Source: Pempheris klunzingeri (Eukaryota; Chordata; Actinopteri; Acropomatiformes; Pempheridae). From it: DNA of 64,000 bases. The notes beneath the pieces were generated by a model. It was not told the DNA's origin. It ran no database searches and saw nothing but the letters and a program-made list of their open reading frames with translations. Shown here piece after piece: positions 35,154-48,589 of the stretch. Position 1 is the first letter of the stretch, and every line of letters starts with the position of its first letter. Made by a program: the position numbers and the translations under genes. The DNA lies in NCBI RefSeq assembly GCF_042242105.1, contig NC_092032.1, forward strand, positions 7,545,415 to 7,609,414. Direction: 5' to 3'.

Positions 35154-37840
35154 AAGACTCAGATCAGGATTGGTCTGCACACTGACTATTCTTGGACCCA
35201 TTTGGGCTCCTCAGATTTTAATAAACAGATTTGAGCACTAATCCTCAAAAGCTAATTTCTTTAGTTTTTGAAGTTGGCTCCCCCTGCACCCGCTATCCCT
35301 TGCGCAACCTTCACTTACTCAAAATCTGTTAATCTATAGAGTTCACCTGGAATCCAATACAACAGCAGACTGTTTCCATGCTGCTTCACACTTAATCCGT
35401 TGCTGTTTGATAAGTGATGAACACGGTCTCCCCTGATCCTCACACACTTTATCCAAACATTTTTGGTCCCAAGCCTGTGGTCACATATTACCTTCCTATA
35501 ATTTGTAAAGGCACTCAACTTGCCATGCTTGAACTGTCCTACTCTTAAGACTGATGCAAAAGTGTTTTCTCTTTGGAAGTGGCCATTTGATGGTAGGCCC
35601 AGAAACACTTTTTGGGATAATAACATGAAACACTCACATTGATAACTCCCAGTTTGCTCCTGTGGAATTGTTTTTCTCATGCCTACTTTCACTTCTAGAG
35701 CAAAGATTTCTTGGATACAATATGACTGGACTGAACCATTGGGAGAAGAAGAACTGGTGTTGACTGTCACTTTCTGTTTTTTTGGCTACAGGAGTGTGAT
35801 CTGAAGAGTGTTGTGTCCATTCATTTGGGATATAAAAAAAGAGGTACTTAAGAGAGCGAGAGAATAGGGCTGTTGCATTGTCCCCAATTACATGTTCATA
35901 GTTTTCATGACAATCCAAATAGACAGGGCAAAAAGAGAGGCTGAGGGAAGTCGAATCTTGGCATACCGCACTTTGACACATTTTACATTGTTTGAAATGT
36001 TTTTAAGCATTCTAATGCAAGTGTCTTTATATGGAAAGATACACTAATGCATGCTGGATGCCTTAATATAAATCACGTGAAATAAATTGATTTTTGGTAG
36101 TCTAAAGAGAAATGCTTTAGGTGTGAGCATAATATTGAGCAAGAGGCAGACCGGGTTATGTAAATGAAGAAGAGCTCTGTTCCAAAATGCTTTTATATCC
36201 ATATTTGGGGGGAAATATCTGAATGTCATATTCTGTATCTTAAACATAGCAAATCCTGCCTGTAAAGTTGTCAGCAATCTTTTGGCCAAGGACTAGACTT
36301 ACCAATTTTATGTTTTTGCAACAAATTTTCTTTGATCCTGTGGATTTCACTTTCCCTCTGAATAGTGTACGTCTCATTTTGAAATGCAGCTCTTCAAACT
36401 GGTTGGTTGAGAAGCTAAATGTTTTCACCTACTGTAGGTGTGTTAGAAATATGACAGCCTTAAGAAGCAACACCACCAGGTATATAAAATCCAGCCCAGA
36501 TGATCCTCTCATCATGCTAATTTCAACCTTACCTGGCACTGAGGATCAGACTGATTTTTGTAAATTTGCAGTTTTCTTTGCCATGAGTACTGTGCATAAG
36601 ACAGAAAAGTTAAATACTCATTTTTATTTACTTCAATATTTATACAAATTACAATAGAAGCAATTAAAAACTGGTGTAAGAGATTTTTATTTAGGTCAGA
36701 AGCCAAGCCTCTAGAAATATTAAGAAAAACAGGGCTTGAAATGGGCTGTTTCCCCCATTCTCCCCCCATCCCCCTTGTTTTGTTCAGTTTTGATACAGAG
36801 TTACTAATTCTGGTAATGTACATGCTGTGAAATGAGATCTGCTATCTGGAAACCATGACAAGGGAGAGAGTTGGGTATTACTAGTATCTTTAAGGGACTA
36901 ATGGATACTCAAATCTTGGAAGCAAATTGGGAAACATTAAATGTGTTGACGAGAGCTAATAAGATGGTGCTGTGTTGAAGGACACATAACATACTAAAGA
37001 TGTTTTCCTTCAATTTAAGTTGTATATTAATGTTACTATTGATAGTTTTAACAAAATGCAAAACTAAAACATGAACTTTTGTAAAGAAATATATTAAAAA
37101 TAACTGATATTCCAAAGTAATCCTCCCTTTGCTTTCTGTCATTCAGAAACCAAAAAGCAATCTTGAGGTCGACAGAGAGCAGGAGAGGTGTTCGTAAATG
37201 CAAACTGTAAAGGACATCCCACGGCTTGACACTTGCACTAGTCCACAATTTTTGCACAAGCTACAGACATTTCAAATGAACACAGCCATCAACATGACAT
37301 TGAGAGTCACTTGGTGTGGTTTTAGAAACGAGGAGGGTAACGATGTCCTTTCATGAGTAATAATTTGTACTCTTGTTGGAAACTGTATCTTGTGTGTAAA
37401 GCAAAGGACTGGAGTGCTTTAACTTCCAAGACTGGGATTACACACACGCACACACACAGACACGGTGTTGCACTGTCCAAACTAGATAGGTTTTTATGGA
37501 GATCTGCTTTTTATTCCCCTTTGTTTCATTGTCACTTTGATTATCACTATTGTTATAACTGTACTACTACTTATACGATTTATCATTACTACTCATCACT
37601 GTTTTTGATTATTATTGATCCATAATGGTTTTAAATGCCACCTCTGCTCAAAAACAGTATGGTATTCCTATGAATATTGAACAATAATAGTGGCAGTGTT
37701 GTTATGAATTGTTAGATTTTTGATTAAGCTTATTTTTTTCCTCTTCACTTGTACCTGCCTTTTTGTGTTTGGTCTCCATTATGCTTTCTTTGATATACAG
37801 AAAAAGAAATAAAATCAGTTGAACAACACCTGTATGATTG
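35154..37840 (+). other. zfhx2 3' UTR with proximal and distal poly(A) signals
   Basis: AATAAA at 35220-35225 lies 67 bp after the stop, and another at 37808-37813 would give a 2.7-kb 3' UTR. The interval is AT-rich with no convincing exon, and a short AC run lies at about 37441-37462. Which site is used cannot be told from sequence. Confidence 0.55.
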
Positions 37841-38569
37841 CAGTGGCGTTGAGCCATTAGTTTGGTCTTTTTTTTTTGTGTATGTGGGACATGGGTTTAA
37901 ATTCTTAACACTGTATGTGAGGTTTTATCTGAGTGGCATATTTGAATAAAGGGCACAGGTCATTCTAGGGGAGATAATATACAGTACGTGACCGATTCGA
38001 CTGTGTCTGGCATTAATTTACCGAACAATTGGCTTTACCAGTGTACTTACAATGTGATCGACAGAAACCTAATCCAATTAAAAGCACACATGCGATTTGG
38101 GGGAACCGGAAAGCTCTTTACGATTGCCCAATAGGAACGAAGCAGACAGCAAAGAGGTTTGTCTAGGATCACCTGCTGACCAATCGGGCTGAGCGCTTCA
38201 CGCCCGCAGTGCTACAGGACTCCGCCCCCGGCTTCCATCTCTGAAGTGAAGGGAAGCCGCCGCTCTCGCGTAGTCTCCTCGCCTTTTTTATACACACGTT
38301 TAAGTAAATAAACTAGGATATCTGTCGTAAATTAGGACCGCTGCGTAAAGCTAGTGAGCAAAACAGGCCTCCTTACTCGCGGTATGCTGTTTGAGTAGTG
38401 GTTGGGACTGGAGCTAGCGTTTTATTCCCCATTTTAACTTTACTAATCGGCGTTTTCCGCCGTTTTTTTTCTCTCCGCCGCCCCGCTCACTCTACCCCCC
38501 TTGTGTGTGAGTAGGGGCCTGCAACGTTGGTTTGGCCACGAGGCGAGTCGGTATAGTTGGACCAGGGCG
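37841..38569 (+). promoter_or_regulatory. pabpn1 promoter and 5' UTR
   Basis: CCAAT-type boxes appear at about 38128 (CCCAATAGG) and 38180 (ACCAATCGG), followed by a CpG-rich segment through the start codon at 38570. No TATA box is obvious. This fits a housekeeping CpG promoter with initiation around 38250-38300. Confidence 0.6.
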
Positions 38570-41500
38570 ATGGCGGAGTTCGGTAACGGACTGGCGGAGG
38601 AATCCCTATTAGATTCAGACCCCGGACATCCCGAGCTGGAAGACCCGGGTGTCGGCGACGAAGAACCGGGGTTAGAAGAGGGAGAGGCCGCGATTGAAGA
38701 CCCGGTAAGTGAAGGGCATTGTTTCAGTCATGAGAGTCCACATGAACACCGGGGCACGTCATGGCACAGGCGATGTAGATAATGAAACCCGGGGCAAGCA
38801 ATTTGTTGATATTTTCACCCATAAATCTCGGGTCACATGCCGTGTGCGTTTCTGCTATCGCCAGGTCGATATTAACCGCCATTGTGGTTCACGCAGTGCA
38901 GTATAAATGGGTGGTGACATGCGTGGTGTCGGCAGCCATCTTGGCGCAACAGCGGCGCCAGTTTCTCTGCGCCAGGGAGCAGCTCGAGCAGTTGGGGTGG
39001 AGGGGGGGGATCCTCGTCGCCAAAAAAATGCGAGACGGAGATGCGGGAGACAGTAAGGGGCGAGGGTAGGACAGGCCGCCGCCATTAGCCGCCGCCGTGC
39101 GAGTCTACCTGCTCGAAAAGGCGACCTGCTTACGGTAATGACATCTTTTATTTCGTTTGGCTTCACCATTGTGCTGCTGCTGCATTTCAGGCTCCGGTGT
39201 GTGCTCATGCAAATGACCGAGCGGCAGGAGGCTAACAGTAGCATCAAGTGCTGCAGCTGAAATGACCAGAAGATCTGTCAACCGTAATCACTCGTCGCGA
39301 GATAAAATGCGGACTTTGCTCCTTTAAGCCACTGGAGCTACTATTAGCTACTATTAGCTACAAACAAACTACCCGTGCTTATTACCAGGCTATAACGGCG
39401 AGCTGACTGGCTGACATGCTAGCTCATTCTAACAAAGCTAGGGTGGAGATGGCAGACATGCACCTGACCATCTTTGTCATTTGTTTTGGACGTGGGTTGG
39501 CGCACCATCGGAGCATACGCTTTGCTGTGCCATGTATTGTGGTTCAAGATGCACCCAAATTTCATTCTCCGACACCTGCACACAAGTGGACATTTCCCGG
39601 CAGTGTCTCTGCAGCATGTCCAGGTGGGTTTAGAGATGGTAGTGCTGTGCTGTGCTGTCTGTCGGGCAGTGAGAGCGCGGCATACAACGCAGAAGCAGGG
39701 GGTTGCGGTATTTGAGGGGCTGGGTTTGCATCCTTCAGTGTTTTGTTAGGGCAAAGAGAATGAGAGAAGGGAGGGGAGTGAAAGAGCCTGCTCTGAATAT
39801 GCGACAAAAAATAGGAGACCCAACGTATCAATGTCCGATGGCTAATTTTAACAATCCTCATGCATGATCTCCACATGCAACGGGATGCAGGCAGGTAGAA
39901 GTGTTGACATTTGATGGGTGACATTTATCAGGTACATGGATACAAGAGGGCTGAGAAAAGATGGTGCCGTTATCACCGCTCCTCTGGTCAGAAGACCTGA
40001 ATTTAACACTGTGTGCCTGTGTCACTGCACCCAGATGTACAAAGAGCCTTTACATTACAAATCCTGTCAGCATAGGCAGCAGCCCTGGATGGAGCTGGAA
40101 TGACTCCCACTGTGCTGCAGTGCACCACTGTCAGACAGGAGGGTCCGCTCCCACGTGAGGACACAGCCATCTCTGTGTTCACCAGAAGAATTTTAAATTA
40201 TTTTTTATTTGATTTGCGGGTGTATCAGTCTTAAATCTGGCCTCGGACCTCACCGCCACCACTGCCCCAAATACATCTCCCGTTGTATTACACCTCCAAC
40301 AAATAAACTTTATCATTGATTGTCATACAAATTATTTATTTGCATGTTAAGTGTCAAAGTAAAATAAATGCCTATCGTCAGGCACATGAGCCCAGAGTGG
40401 TGTCAGCCAGAAATATTGTATTTATGAGAGAAATAACAACATTTGTGTAACAATTGTATGTGTTTTTACATAGTAGACAACTTTAACAAAGGATTCTGTG
40501 TTTGAATTTGTTTTGACACATGATACAATTGTTTTACTCATCATCTGGGTTCTGTGTTGTATCTTTATACTGACCTTTTGCTTTATACTCGGTGAGAAGT
40601 GACAGAAAATGTGAAACTGAACATGCCATACTGATAAATCAGTTTAGTTTGCATCTGTTACTCGAGCGTATCATGGCCTGAGTAGGCAGGTTTTTTTTAT
40701 GCCCTCAAGGTTAACACGCTGGTTGTAGGAGGCAGCTACTACCAAATTTAGGCTGGGCTGCAGAGAACACTAAAAATGTGGGGGATGAGGCATTGCAGGA
40801 CCAGGCAGACGATACATTTTTAGATGGAGGTAGTCTGTGTGTGGATTCTTTGATTTTGGGCAGAAACGTTTGGATTGAGGTCATATTGTAACAGCACAAT
40901 CACTTACAGCATCCTCTTGCTGCTGTACCATCTTCCCTTGGGTGCAATTGTCAACATTTGTTATTGATCACATTTTCATGACTAGATTTAGTACTTGTTC
41001 AGCATTTGTTAGCGTAACATAACATCCATGTCACTTGATTTAATGGTTCAGTGAGTTTTATTGTGCACATGGTGGACTGACAGCTCTGATGGAATTTGCG
41101 CCTGTGTTGCAGGAGCTGGAGGCAATCAAAGCCAGAGTGAGAGAGATGGAGGAAGAGGCCGAGAAGCTGAAGGAGCTACAGAACGAGGTGGAGAAACAGA
41201 TGAATCTCAGCCCCCCACCAGGTGCGTTTGTGAAGGGGAGACCTCTACTTTCTCCCCATCTGTCCACATTTCCTATCTCTCTCTCTCCACTGTCAAATTA
41301 ACCAATGGATGGAAGGATTCCATACTCTCAAAATAATCTCATTATCTGCTTTTGTGCCTAATTTAAAAGTTCAGATTGACTCTCAGTTACTTTAGTGCAT
41401 TGAATTGCTAGAAAAACATTTGCATGTCAATACCGAGTGCTTGTGCTTTAGAGTCAAGAAAGTAAAGTTGCCACTGGCCGCAGGGTACGTGTGGAGGACA

Positions 41501-44500
41501 GAATAATAAGAAGTCTGTTACTCAAATTACATCTACAAATCAAATTGTATATTATAACCTAAGATTTAAGTTCGACTTGAATATTGCAGGGGTTTATTAA
41601 GGTAAATGATGAGGATATCACCAAAAAACAACACGGACAGAATGGTGGTGAATAAATGTAATTATGCCACAATTAAGAAATGGTCTTAAAATGCAGCAAA
41701 CTTTCACTTGTAATTTTTAATTTAAAATGTGTGTAACACACCAATATAAAAGCCAAGCAACTTCTCTCAGCCCCGACCTCAAACGGGAAATTTAACGTTG
41801 CCTTCACACCTGTACTTTATGCACCACCCGTCCATTCTTGACATCTGATGGACTTGCTATTTGTACACACTTAATTTCACAACATGTAATTTGAGAAACA
41901 GCTGTTTTTTTTTGTTACTCATGTAAATTGTTTTTTTTTTCTTCCCTGTGCAGTCGGCCCCGTCATCATGTCCATCGAGGAAAAGATGGAGGCAGACGGC
42001 AGATCGATTTATGTCGGAAATGTGAGTCTCCTTGTTGTCTCACACAGATGTAATTTAGGACACATTGTCTTGTTTCTCAGCATCTTTTGAGATGATGTCA
42101 ATGATGTTGTGGGGTTGCTGGAAAACTAGTCATTGTTTGGGTTCTGCCAAACGAAACATTTACCACAGTGACCACAGAGCCACAGTTGGATCTCATACAA
42201 TCGTAGAACATGTTCACAATCGCCAGTGTGTCCCCTAGCAAACATTCACTTTTTTCACGCTTTGCTACTCTGCCATAAAGCTGTGACTGGTGAAGCACCC
42301 AGGCAACACCTGTTTTATGCACGGTGTCTCCAGTATCCTCCCTCGTCACACACACGTTTTTAGGACACCCTGCTGTAGGCAGTATTAAGCTTGTGCCATA
42401 ATCTCTCTGTATTCGTTGCATAAACATGTAGATGTTAAAGCCTAATGCAAAATAACTGAAATCTTGATTATTATTTTTTTGCTCATGTACAAACGATGCA
42501 GCTCTTTTGATGTCCAACTTTTTACTTTCTTTCTTCAGGTGGACTACGGTGCCACGGCAGAAGAGCTTGAGGCTCACTTTCATGGCTGCGGTTCAGTAAA
42601 CAGAGTCACCATCCTATGTGACAAATACACAGGGCATCCCAAAGGGTAATAAACCATCATTTTCCTTCTCACTATGCAGAGGATGAATCAGTGGACAGTG
42701 CTTATCATTGTCTTGTATGGCAAATGTATAAAAGTCACACAGTTGGCTGGAAAATCAGGCAAAATCACACTGTGGGTGGACAGATTTTTATTAAGCAAAA
42801 AGAAAATGAAGATTGATTGTGCTTTTCTTTAAAAAAAAAAAAATATATAAAAGTCAGCTCAACATTAAAGCTCAACATTAATGGGTGCCCAGGACTAGAT
42901 TTGGCCCACTATCAAGCATACAGCTTCTGTAAGGGTAAATTAACATTAAATCTTATGACTTTATGCACGCTGTTATTCAGTTTTAGGCAAATTTTTCATT
43001 TAATGTCTGTTGTCGGTATTTCTTCAATAAATCAAGATACTTGTTGTTGCTTTTAGTTTGTATTTGAGTACTTCTCTAATTGAGTGATACTTTTTCTTCT
43101 TTTCTTCTTCAGGTTTGCCTATATTGAGTTTGCAGACAAAGAGTCTGTTAGGACAGCCATGGCTTTGGACGAGTCTCTTTTCAGAGGAAGGCAGATAAAG
43201 GTAAGAGAGATTCACAATTCAGCCTTTTCTCATTTTTCCTATTTTCAAAGAGTGCAACAGGGAGGTTCTCGCACTGGGATTTCAGCAGTTGTGGGTCAGA
43301 ATAACTAGAAAAGTGACACTATTGTGAGAGGAAATCAGAGAAGGGCAATGTGACCGTTTCATTTTCTCTTCATGAGAAGCATAAACAAGATCACCCCCTG
43401 ATCATGGCTTCATCATTGTGAGTTGTCCGACTCGGAACACTTGGTGCATTTACAAGGTGAACTGAATAGAAGTGAAACAATCACAGTGACCACCACAACA
43501 AAACGGCCCCAGAGTAGGCACTGTTGGCTAAATTTAGCTGATGCTCGCAGTGACGGTGACAAAAGCTACTTTGATCACTGTACCAGTTCTGGATGGGTTT
43601 GATTGGTTCGTCCTGATCGGCTGAATGGGTACGCTTTCCTTTGTGTTTATAGAAATGTGGTTACACTGTCTTACCTTCATTGTTGTTGCTTGACACACTA
43701 AACCACTGACTAAAAAAGCATCCATAGAAGCCCTTTTGCAAACTGGACGGAAAGTTTTATGTAAAATGTTTGAAATGAGATTTATTTAATCATTTATTTA
43801 AAAAAAAAATCATTTATTATTAGTAGAACGTGAAACGTGAAAATGTCCCTTGCTGGATTCTCGCTCCTCAGGTGGGCGCTAAGAGAACAAACAGACCAGG
43901 CATCAGCACCACAGACCGCGGCTTTCCACGGGCTCGGTTCCGGTCACGGGGAGGAAGCTTCTCATCGCGTGCACGCTACTATAGCGGCTACACACCACCC
44001 AGAGGCAGAGGACGGGCCTTCAGGTGAGAGCTGACGTCGAGACGCCTCACCTCTGACACCGTGGGAGAACACTGCACCTGCATGCACCTCACTCACCGTT
44101 TTCACTGAAAAGGAAAGGACAAGACAATCAAGGCAGACCAGCCAGAACTGGCAGCTGGTGTTGAAGAGTTAAATAGACCTGCAATTGTGATGAATTTTAT
44201 TGCTATTTGTTGACCAAGCGAGTTTACAAACTATTCCACAGAAAATTACAGTGTGGCCTGTTTCTGCCCTCTATTATAGTCGGAGTTAGCGCAGTTCCAC
44301 TTGTATTTTACCACATGAAGAACAGGAAAAGGAAGCTAATGGCTTGATGAAGGAATCACTGATTATGTCCATTTGAAATGAAAACATGCAGGGAAACTGG
44401 GATGGTGTTCATAAATGGGGAACTTGACAGCTTTACTTAAATATGGTATCTCTAGCACCAGCATAGTTACTCTCTACCCTCTTGTAAAACAGGCAAGAAA

Positions 44501-47500
44501 ACAGGTGCACTTGAAGTGCATGCGGCTGGTGATAATGCCCACAGCATTAGCCTGTCTGTGACTGGGTGATCTTTAGTTAACAAACAGATGGAGGACAGCT
44601 CTGAAAGTAACCCAGAGAATGACATTTATCGCTTTGCTTGGTGGATATTGTTGTCCACATTTAGCTTTTTCACTCTAGACTTAATTTGCCAGGACAGTTT
44701 GGTGTAAGGAAGGGTTTTTGTTTTTATGTGGTTGCATTGAAATGACTGAATAGGCTAATAGAAAATAAGTTTGGAATGGAGGTGAGAAAAAAAAACACAT
44801 TTCCTTCATGAATGGCTAGAACAGAGAAGGGAAGTACAGCAGGGTCAGAGGAGCAATCTGAGCATTGTCAGTGAATAGGAGGTAACATTTCTAAAAGTCT
44901 TAATTTTTCGGATTTTAATTTTGTGTGCAGTGTTTAAATATGACAGCTTTATAAACAGTGAGGTGTGTAAGAACTTGAATTACATTTCAACATGTATTGA
45001 CTTTTTCAAGCTAAGTTAGAGGTCCAGATTGTATTAGAGACTGTAATAGAAACACAGGAACACAAACAGGCCATGTAGGCAGGTTAGAAGTCACATCACG
45101 TCAGTTGTGGGACTGAGGGGCTCATTGCATGCCACATCACATAAAACCATCTCAATAGAGGCAATCGGACTCGGTGCACATCAGTTTGCTCTTCCCAGGC
45201 TGTGCACACACTCAGTTCGAACCATGTTTGGGCCGATGCCAATACAATCTTGATTATAACAGGTAGCGATGCACAGCTTAGCTGGCTGCACTCAGTGATT
45301 TTCATCTCTTCAGAAAAGATTGGGGGGTCTTTTGTAGAAGGACCTTTCATGGCTGTGTGATGACCACTAGTGGCCCATAGCATTTGCTCACTCCGCTGCA
45401 GCTTCCTGGCAGTTGTGTTTTGATGGTCAATCTCATCCATAGTGTGTTCAAAACCCATCGCAGCTTGAAATCTGGGATGTGCTTGTGGTGGGTATGGTCT
45501 GCCATTGCTGTGATCCATACTGAACAAGAGGAAAGGCCTAGTGTCGATCAGATTGATGTGCACTGGGATTCTGGTGGCTTTGTATATACAGTGTTTTGGT
45601 GGGCTGTACGTAAGAGCTCTGTACTGGGGTCCAGTGAGTCTTTGTAGTCTGCTTTCCACTGCAAGGCTGCTCGGGGGTTGTCACTGCAAAAAAAAGTCAT
45701 TAAAACACATGGCAGCAAACTATTACTGCTGCACAGTTTCTATAAACGAGATGATGCATAAATAGTCTGAGCGGGTATTTTGAGCATAATTTCACAACAT
45801 AACCTGCTGCCCCCTTATGTTAACCGTAAACTAGCCCTGGTAGACAGTGAGAAATCAAAGCTGCAGAGAATCTCACTATAAACTCCATGTAAGCCCCACA
45901 GAGCTCTGTCTGTAGAGCCATCTTGTTTTTTTCTGAGTGAGAAAGGTGGTGTGGTGCCAAACACGTTTATCAGCATGCCAAGTTCCCCACTCAGGCACTG
46001 AGCTTTGAGACAGAGAGATTCTGATTTGATCGTCCCTGCAGAGCATCTGGAACCTTCAGGCCTTGGCTGTTGTTTAATACTCGATGTTCTACGGAGAACA
46101 TTTTCCAGAGGAAAGATGCTGCAGCAGTTATTTTGGATGTAGTCTAAAATTCTTCATGCAGAAGTCTTTGTCTGATTTACTTTGATTAAACAGTTTGCTA
46201 AGTTCTTCTGAAAATCCCCTATTTAGTCTGTTCCATCTTTTTGCCCTTGCTCTCAAGTGTTTGTGCAAAGAATTCCTATTTCAGCTAGGCTGCCTTTTAC
46301 CACAAGAAAGGGTTACATCTCTATTCATTCCTTTGTGTGAGAAAGTGTCTGAACCTCAAGGTCAGAATCTCTCTAATCACTCTGTGTACTTACTGCAGCC
46401 ACTCCCACACATACCAAGAAACCCTAACCCTGCCAGTTTACTCACTGGGATTTGGCCCGAGCTGCAGGACAAGGCACACAAAGACTTGGGGAGGGGGTGG
46501 GGGGGGTGATATTAAATCAAGGCTCCAGGCTCTGAAAGTGCTGATACTAACGGGTAGTTTAGTGGCGTAAAGACTGTACGCTACATTTGCATTTGATTTT
46601 GAGGCCTTAAAGTTAGCTTGTTGGTTTCTATGCATAGGTAAAGCATATTGTGATCGTTGAACTTGAATGTTCTGTTTGACTGGTTTGCAGTTGTGTGAAG
46701 ATAATCAGATTTGACATCCTATCCAGCAGAATACATTAACCTCAAAAGGCTAAAGAAACACACAAGTTAAGAATTAAAGGTTTTGAATGATGTTGTTCGG
46801 GCAGTCGGACTGAACCTGGTATTTCCAAGGTCATGAAACGATTTTGTTGTTGTTAATAGTAATATGTGACTGTTATGACTATACTCCTAATCATAGAAAA
46901 CACACTCGAGGGTATTACTGATAACTACATAGTTCACTGTCTGCCCATAATCAAGCAGCATTGGTTAGTGTGTAACACTAGTATGTATCCTGCTGGGGAG
47001 CAGATCCCACTTGGCCTTGATCAACTGGCCTTGATCAGTGCTTGCAGAGGAGAGGAGGGCTGTTCAATTGCTACATCAGGAATTCATCACTAGTCTACCG
47101 CTGCACTTGAACATAATCAGGCTCAGATCTGAACCAAATAACACTTTTCACTGGTGCCTTGTCTTGTTGTGGGAACACATCCATGGTGCAGAAAAACACA
47201 TGGTGAGTTCAAAATCTGTGCATCGACCCACCGTGTGCTTGGGAAGGTTTCAAAGCCCAGGATGTTTCATTTAAGTATGTATGTGTTGATTGGCTTTGTT
47301 TATAAGAAGATAAGATTTAACAAGGCCGCAGCACGTCGGCGTCTCATCTGCCAGGAATTAATAGTGTTAAAGGACAACACAGCCAAATAGTGGCGTTTGT
47401 CTAGCACCTCATATCCTTGCACCCTAGCCGGAAAGCCAGTGAACAAAGGACCATTCATGTTTACATGCACTTAAGGAACTGGCCTGTGGCTGCAAACATT

Positions 47501-48589
47501 TTTTACTTTTCCTCCACTCATGCATCCATTGATGTTGTTGTCATCTTCCCAAGTTGGCACGGTGAAAGCAAAGATTTTGATGTGAGCCGGGAGACGCACA
47601 TGCTGTACTCATGATGTGGAAGAACTTTTGTTTGTTTTTCTGTGCTAATGTTGAGTGTTTGTCCTCGCATGTACGAGAACCCCCGCGCATACAACACAAC
47701 ACACACTTCAACTCAGATTCACCTTTACAGCGTTCACTCCCAGAAACGAGGGTTCATTACTGCAGCCTGACCTCAGCATCTTAGCCCAACGACCACTGGT
47801 TTCAGTCCCAGTGTGACCCCTTTTTATATTTTGTGTGTGTGTGTTTTGTTGCTACTGAATGATGTGCACATGTGAGAGAGAGAGAGAGAGGAGGTGGCGT
47901 GTGGATGGTTTGCTGCTGCCTGGCTTTTGTGTACACGTCGGGGAGCGTTTTGAGTGTATAACCACGAGTCCTGTCCCCCAAATTGTCAAGTGTGTGTACA
48001 TGTATTTGCACTGTGTCCTGCTGGGGGTATATGTGTGGTGCTGTTTGTCCTCAAGGTCTTTCCCCACAGTGACCCCAGAGGCGGCTCTCGCAGAGAGAGA
48101 CAGAGAGAGAGAGAGAAAGAGGGAGAGAGAGTGCCTTTGCTGTCCCCTCACACCCACACACTAATCATTATTCTAACATCTGGAAATTAAACACTTTTCC
48201 TCTCTTGACAAAGCTGCTTTCAGCTTCTTTCAGCACTCTGGTCTATTCTTCCAGATTGATTTGCTGTAACACCTTGTAAGATCAAAGGCACAATACCTTT
48301 AGGATGGTATGTCCATTTAGTGATTTATGCACACTGTCCTAAACGTTCTGTCATTCATTTTGATACATATATAAATATATTCTTTCCCCTTCAGTTTACC
48401 TCTTGGACTGAAATTTCAGCACACCCTTTCTGTGCCCACAGTCACACACACATACACGTATCTATTATATTATCACACCAGGAAATTGGTGTCCGTCTTC
48501 TTAAGCCAACCAGAAAAGAACTCACCCTCTTTTTCTCTCTCTTTTCCAGGGGCCGAGGGCGAACAACATCGTGGTATTCCCCTTACTAA
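38570..48589 (+). CDS. pabpn1: Polyadenylate-binding protein nuclear 1
   Basis: Nuclear poly(A)-binding protein that stimulates poly(A) polymerase and sets tail length. Seven exons join in phase: 38570-38704, 41113-41221, 41954-42021, 42539-42645, 43113-43200, 43872-44023 and 48550-48589, giving 232 residues (human 306). An acidic N-terminus is followed by a coiled-coil helix ([20 protein letters not shown]). The RRM then has RNP2 SIYVGN at about 99-104 and RNP1 KGFAYIEF. The end is an Arg-rich tail with [19 protein letters not shown], the RG-rich segment and the terminal SWYSPY. The human polyalanine tract and its Gly/Pro-rich neighbour are absent; the protein starts [12 protein letters not shown]. 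The last exon codes for only 12 complete codons plus part of one and follows a 4.5-kb intron. If that intron is retained, a TGA arises two bases past the donor. Confidence 0.97.
44024..48549 (+). other. pabpn1 terminal intron (4.5 kb), candidate detained intron
   Basis: This is the longest pabpn1 intron, bounded by CAG|GTGAGA and TTTTCCAG|GGGC. No independent gene was recognised inside. It includes a 187-codon minus-strand open frame (45096-45659) without recognisable similarity, GA-rich tracts at 47873-47892 and 48095-48131, and a short direct duplication of GGCCTTGATCA at about 47013-47038. In human, PABPN1 regulates itself through retention of its 3'-terminal intron. The same layout is present here. 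Confidence 0.6.

Noticed and set aside
34752-35201. 149-codon minus-strand frame over the last zfhx2 exon
   Set aside because: The plus strand encodes the conserved C-terminal zinc finger here; the antisense frame is incidental.
42098-42583. 161-codon minus-strand frame across pabpn1 intron 3 and exon 4
   Set aside because: Its first codons are antisense to a conserved pabpn1 exon and the rest resembles no protein I know.
45096-45659. 187-codon open frame on the minus strand inside the last pabpn1 intron
   Set aside because: It is long for chance, but about one such frame is expected in a 64-kb window. It has no recognisable domain, no splice partners and no promoter. Conservation would be needed to revive it.
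47859-48164. Overlapping frames on both strands with Arg/Glu or Ser/Leu repeats
   Set aside because: They are products of GA microsatellites in the pabpn1 terminal intron.
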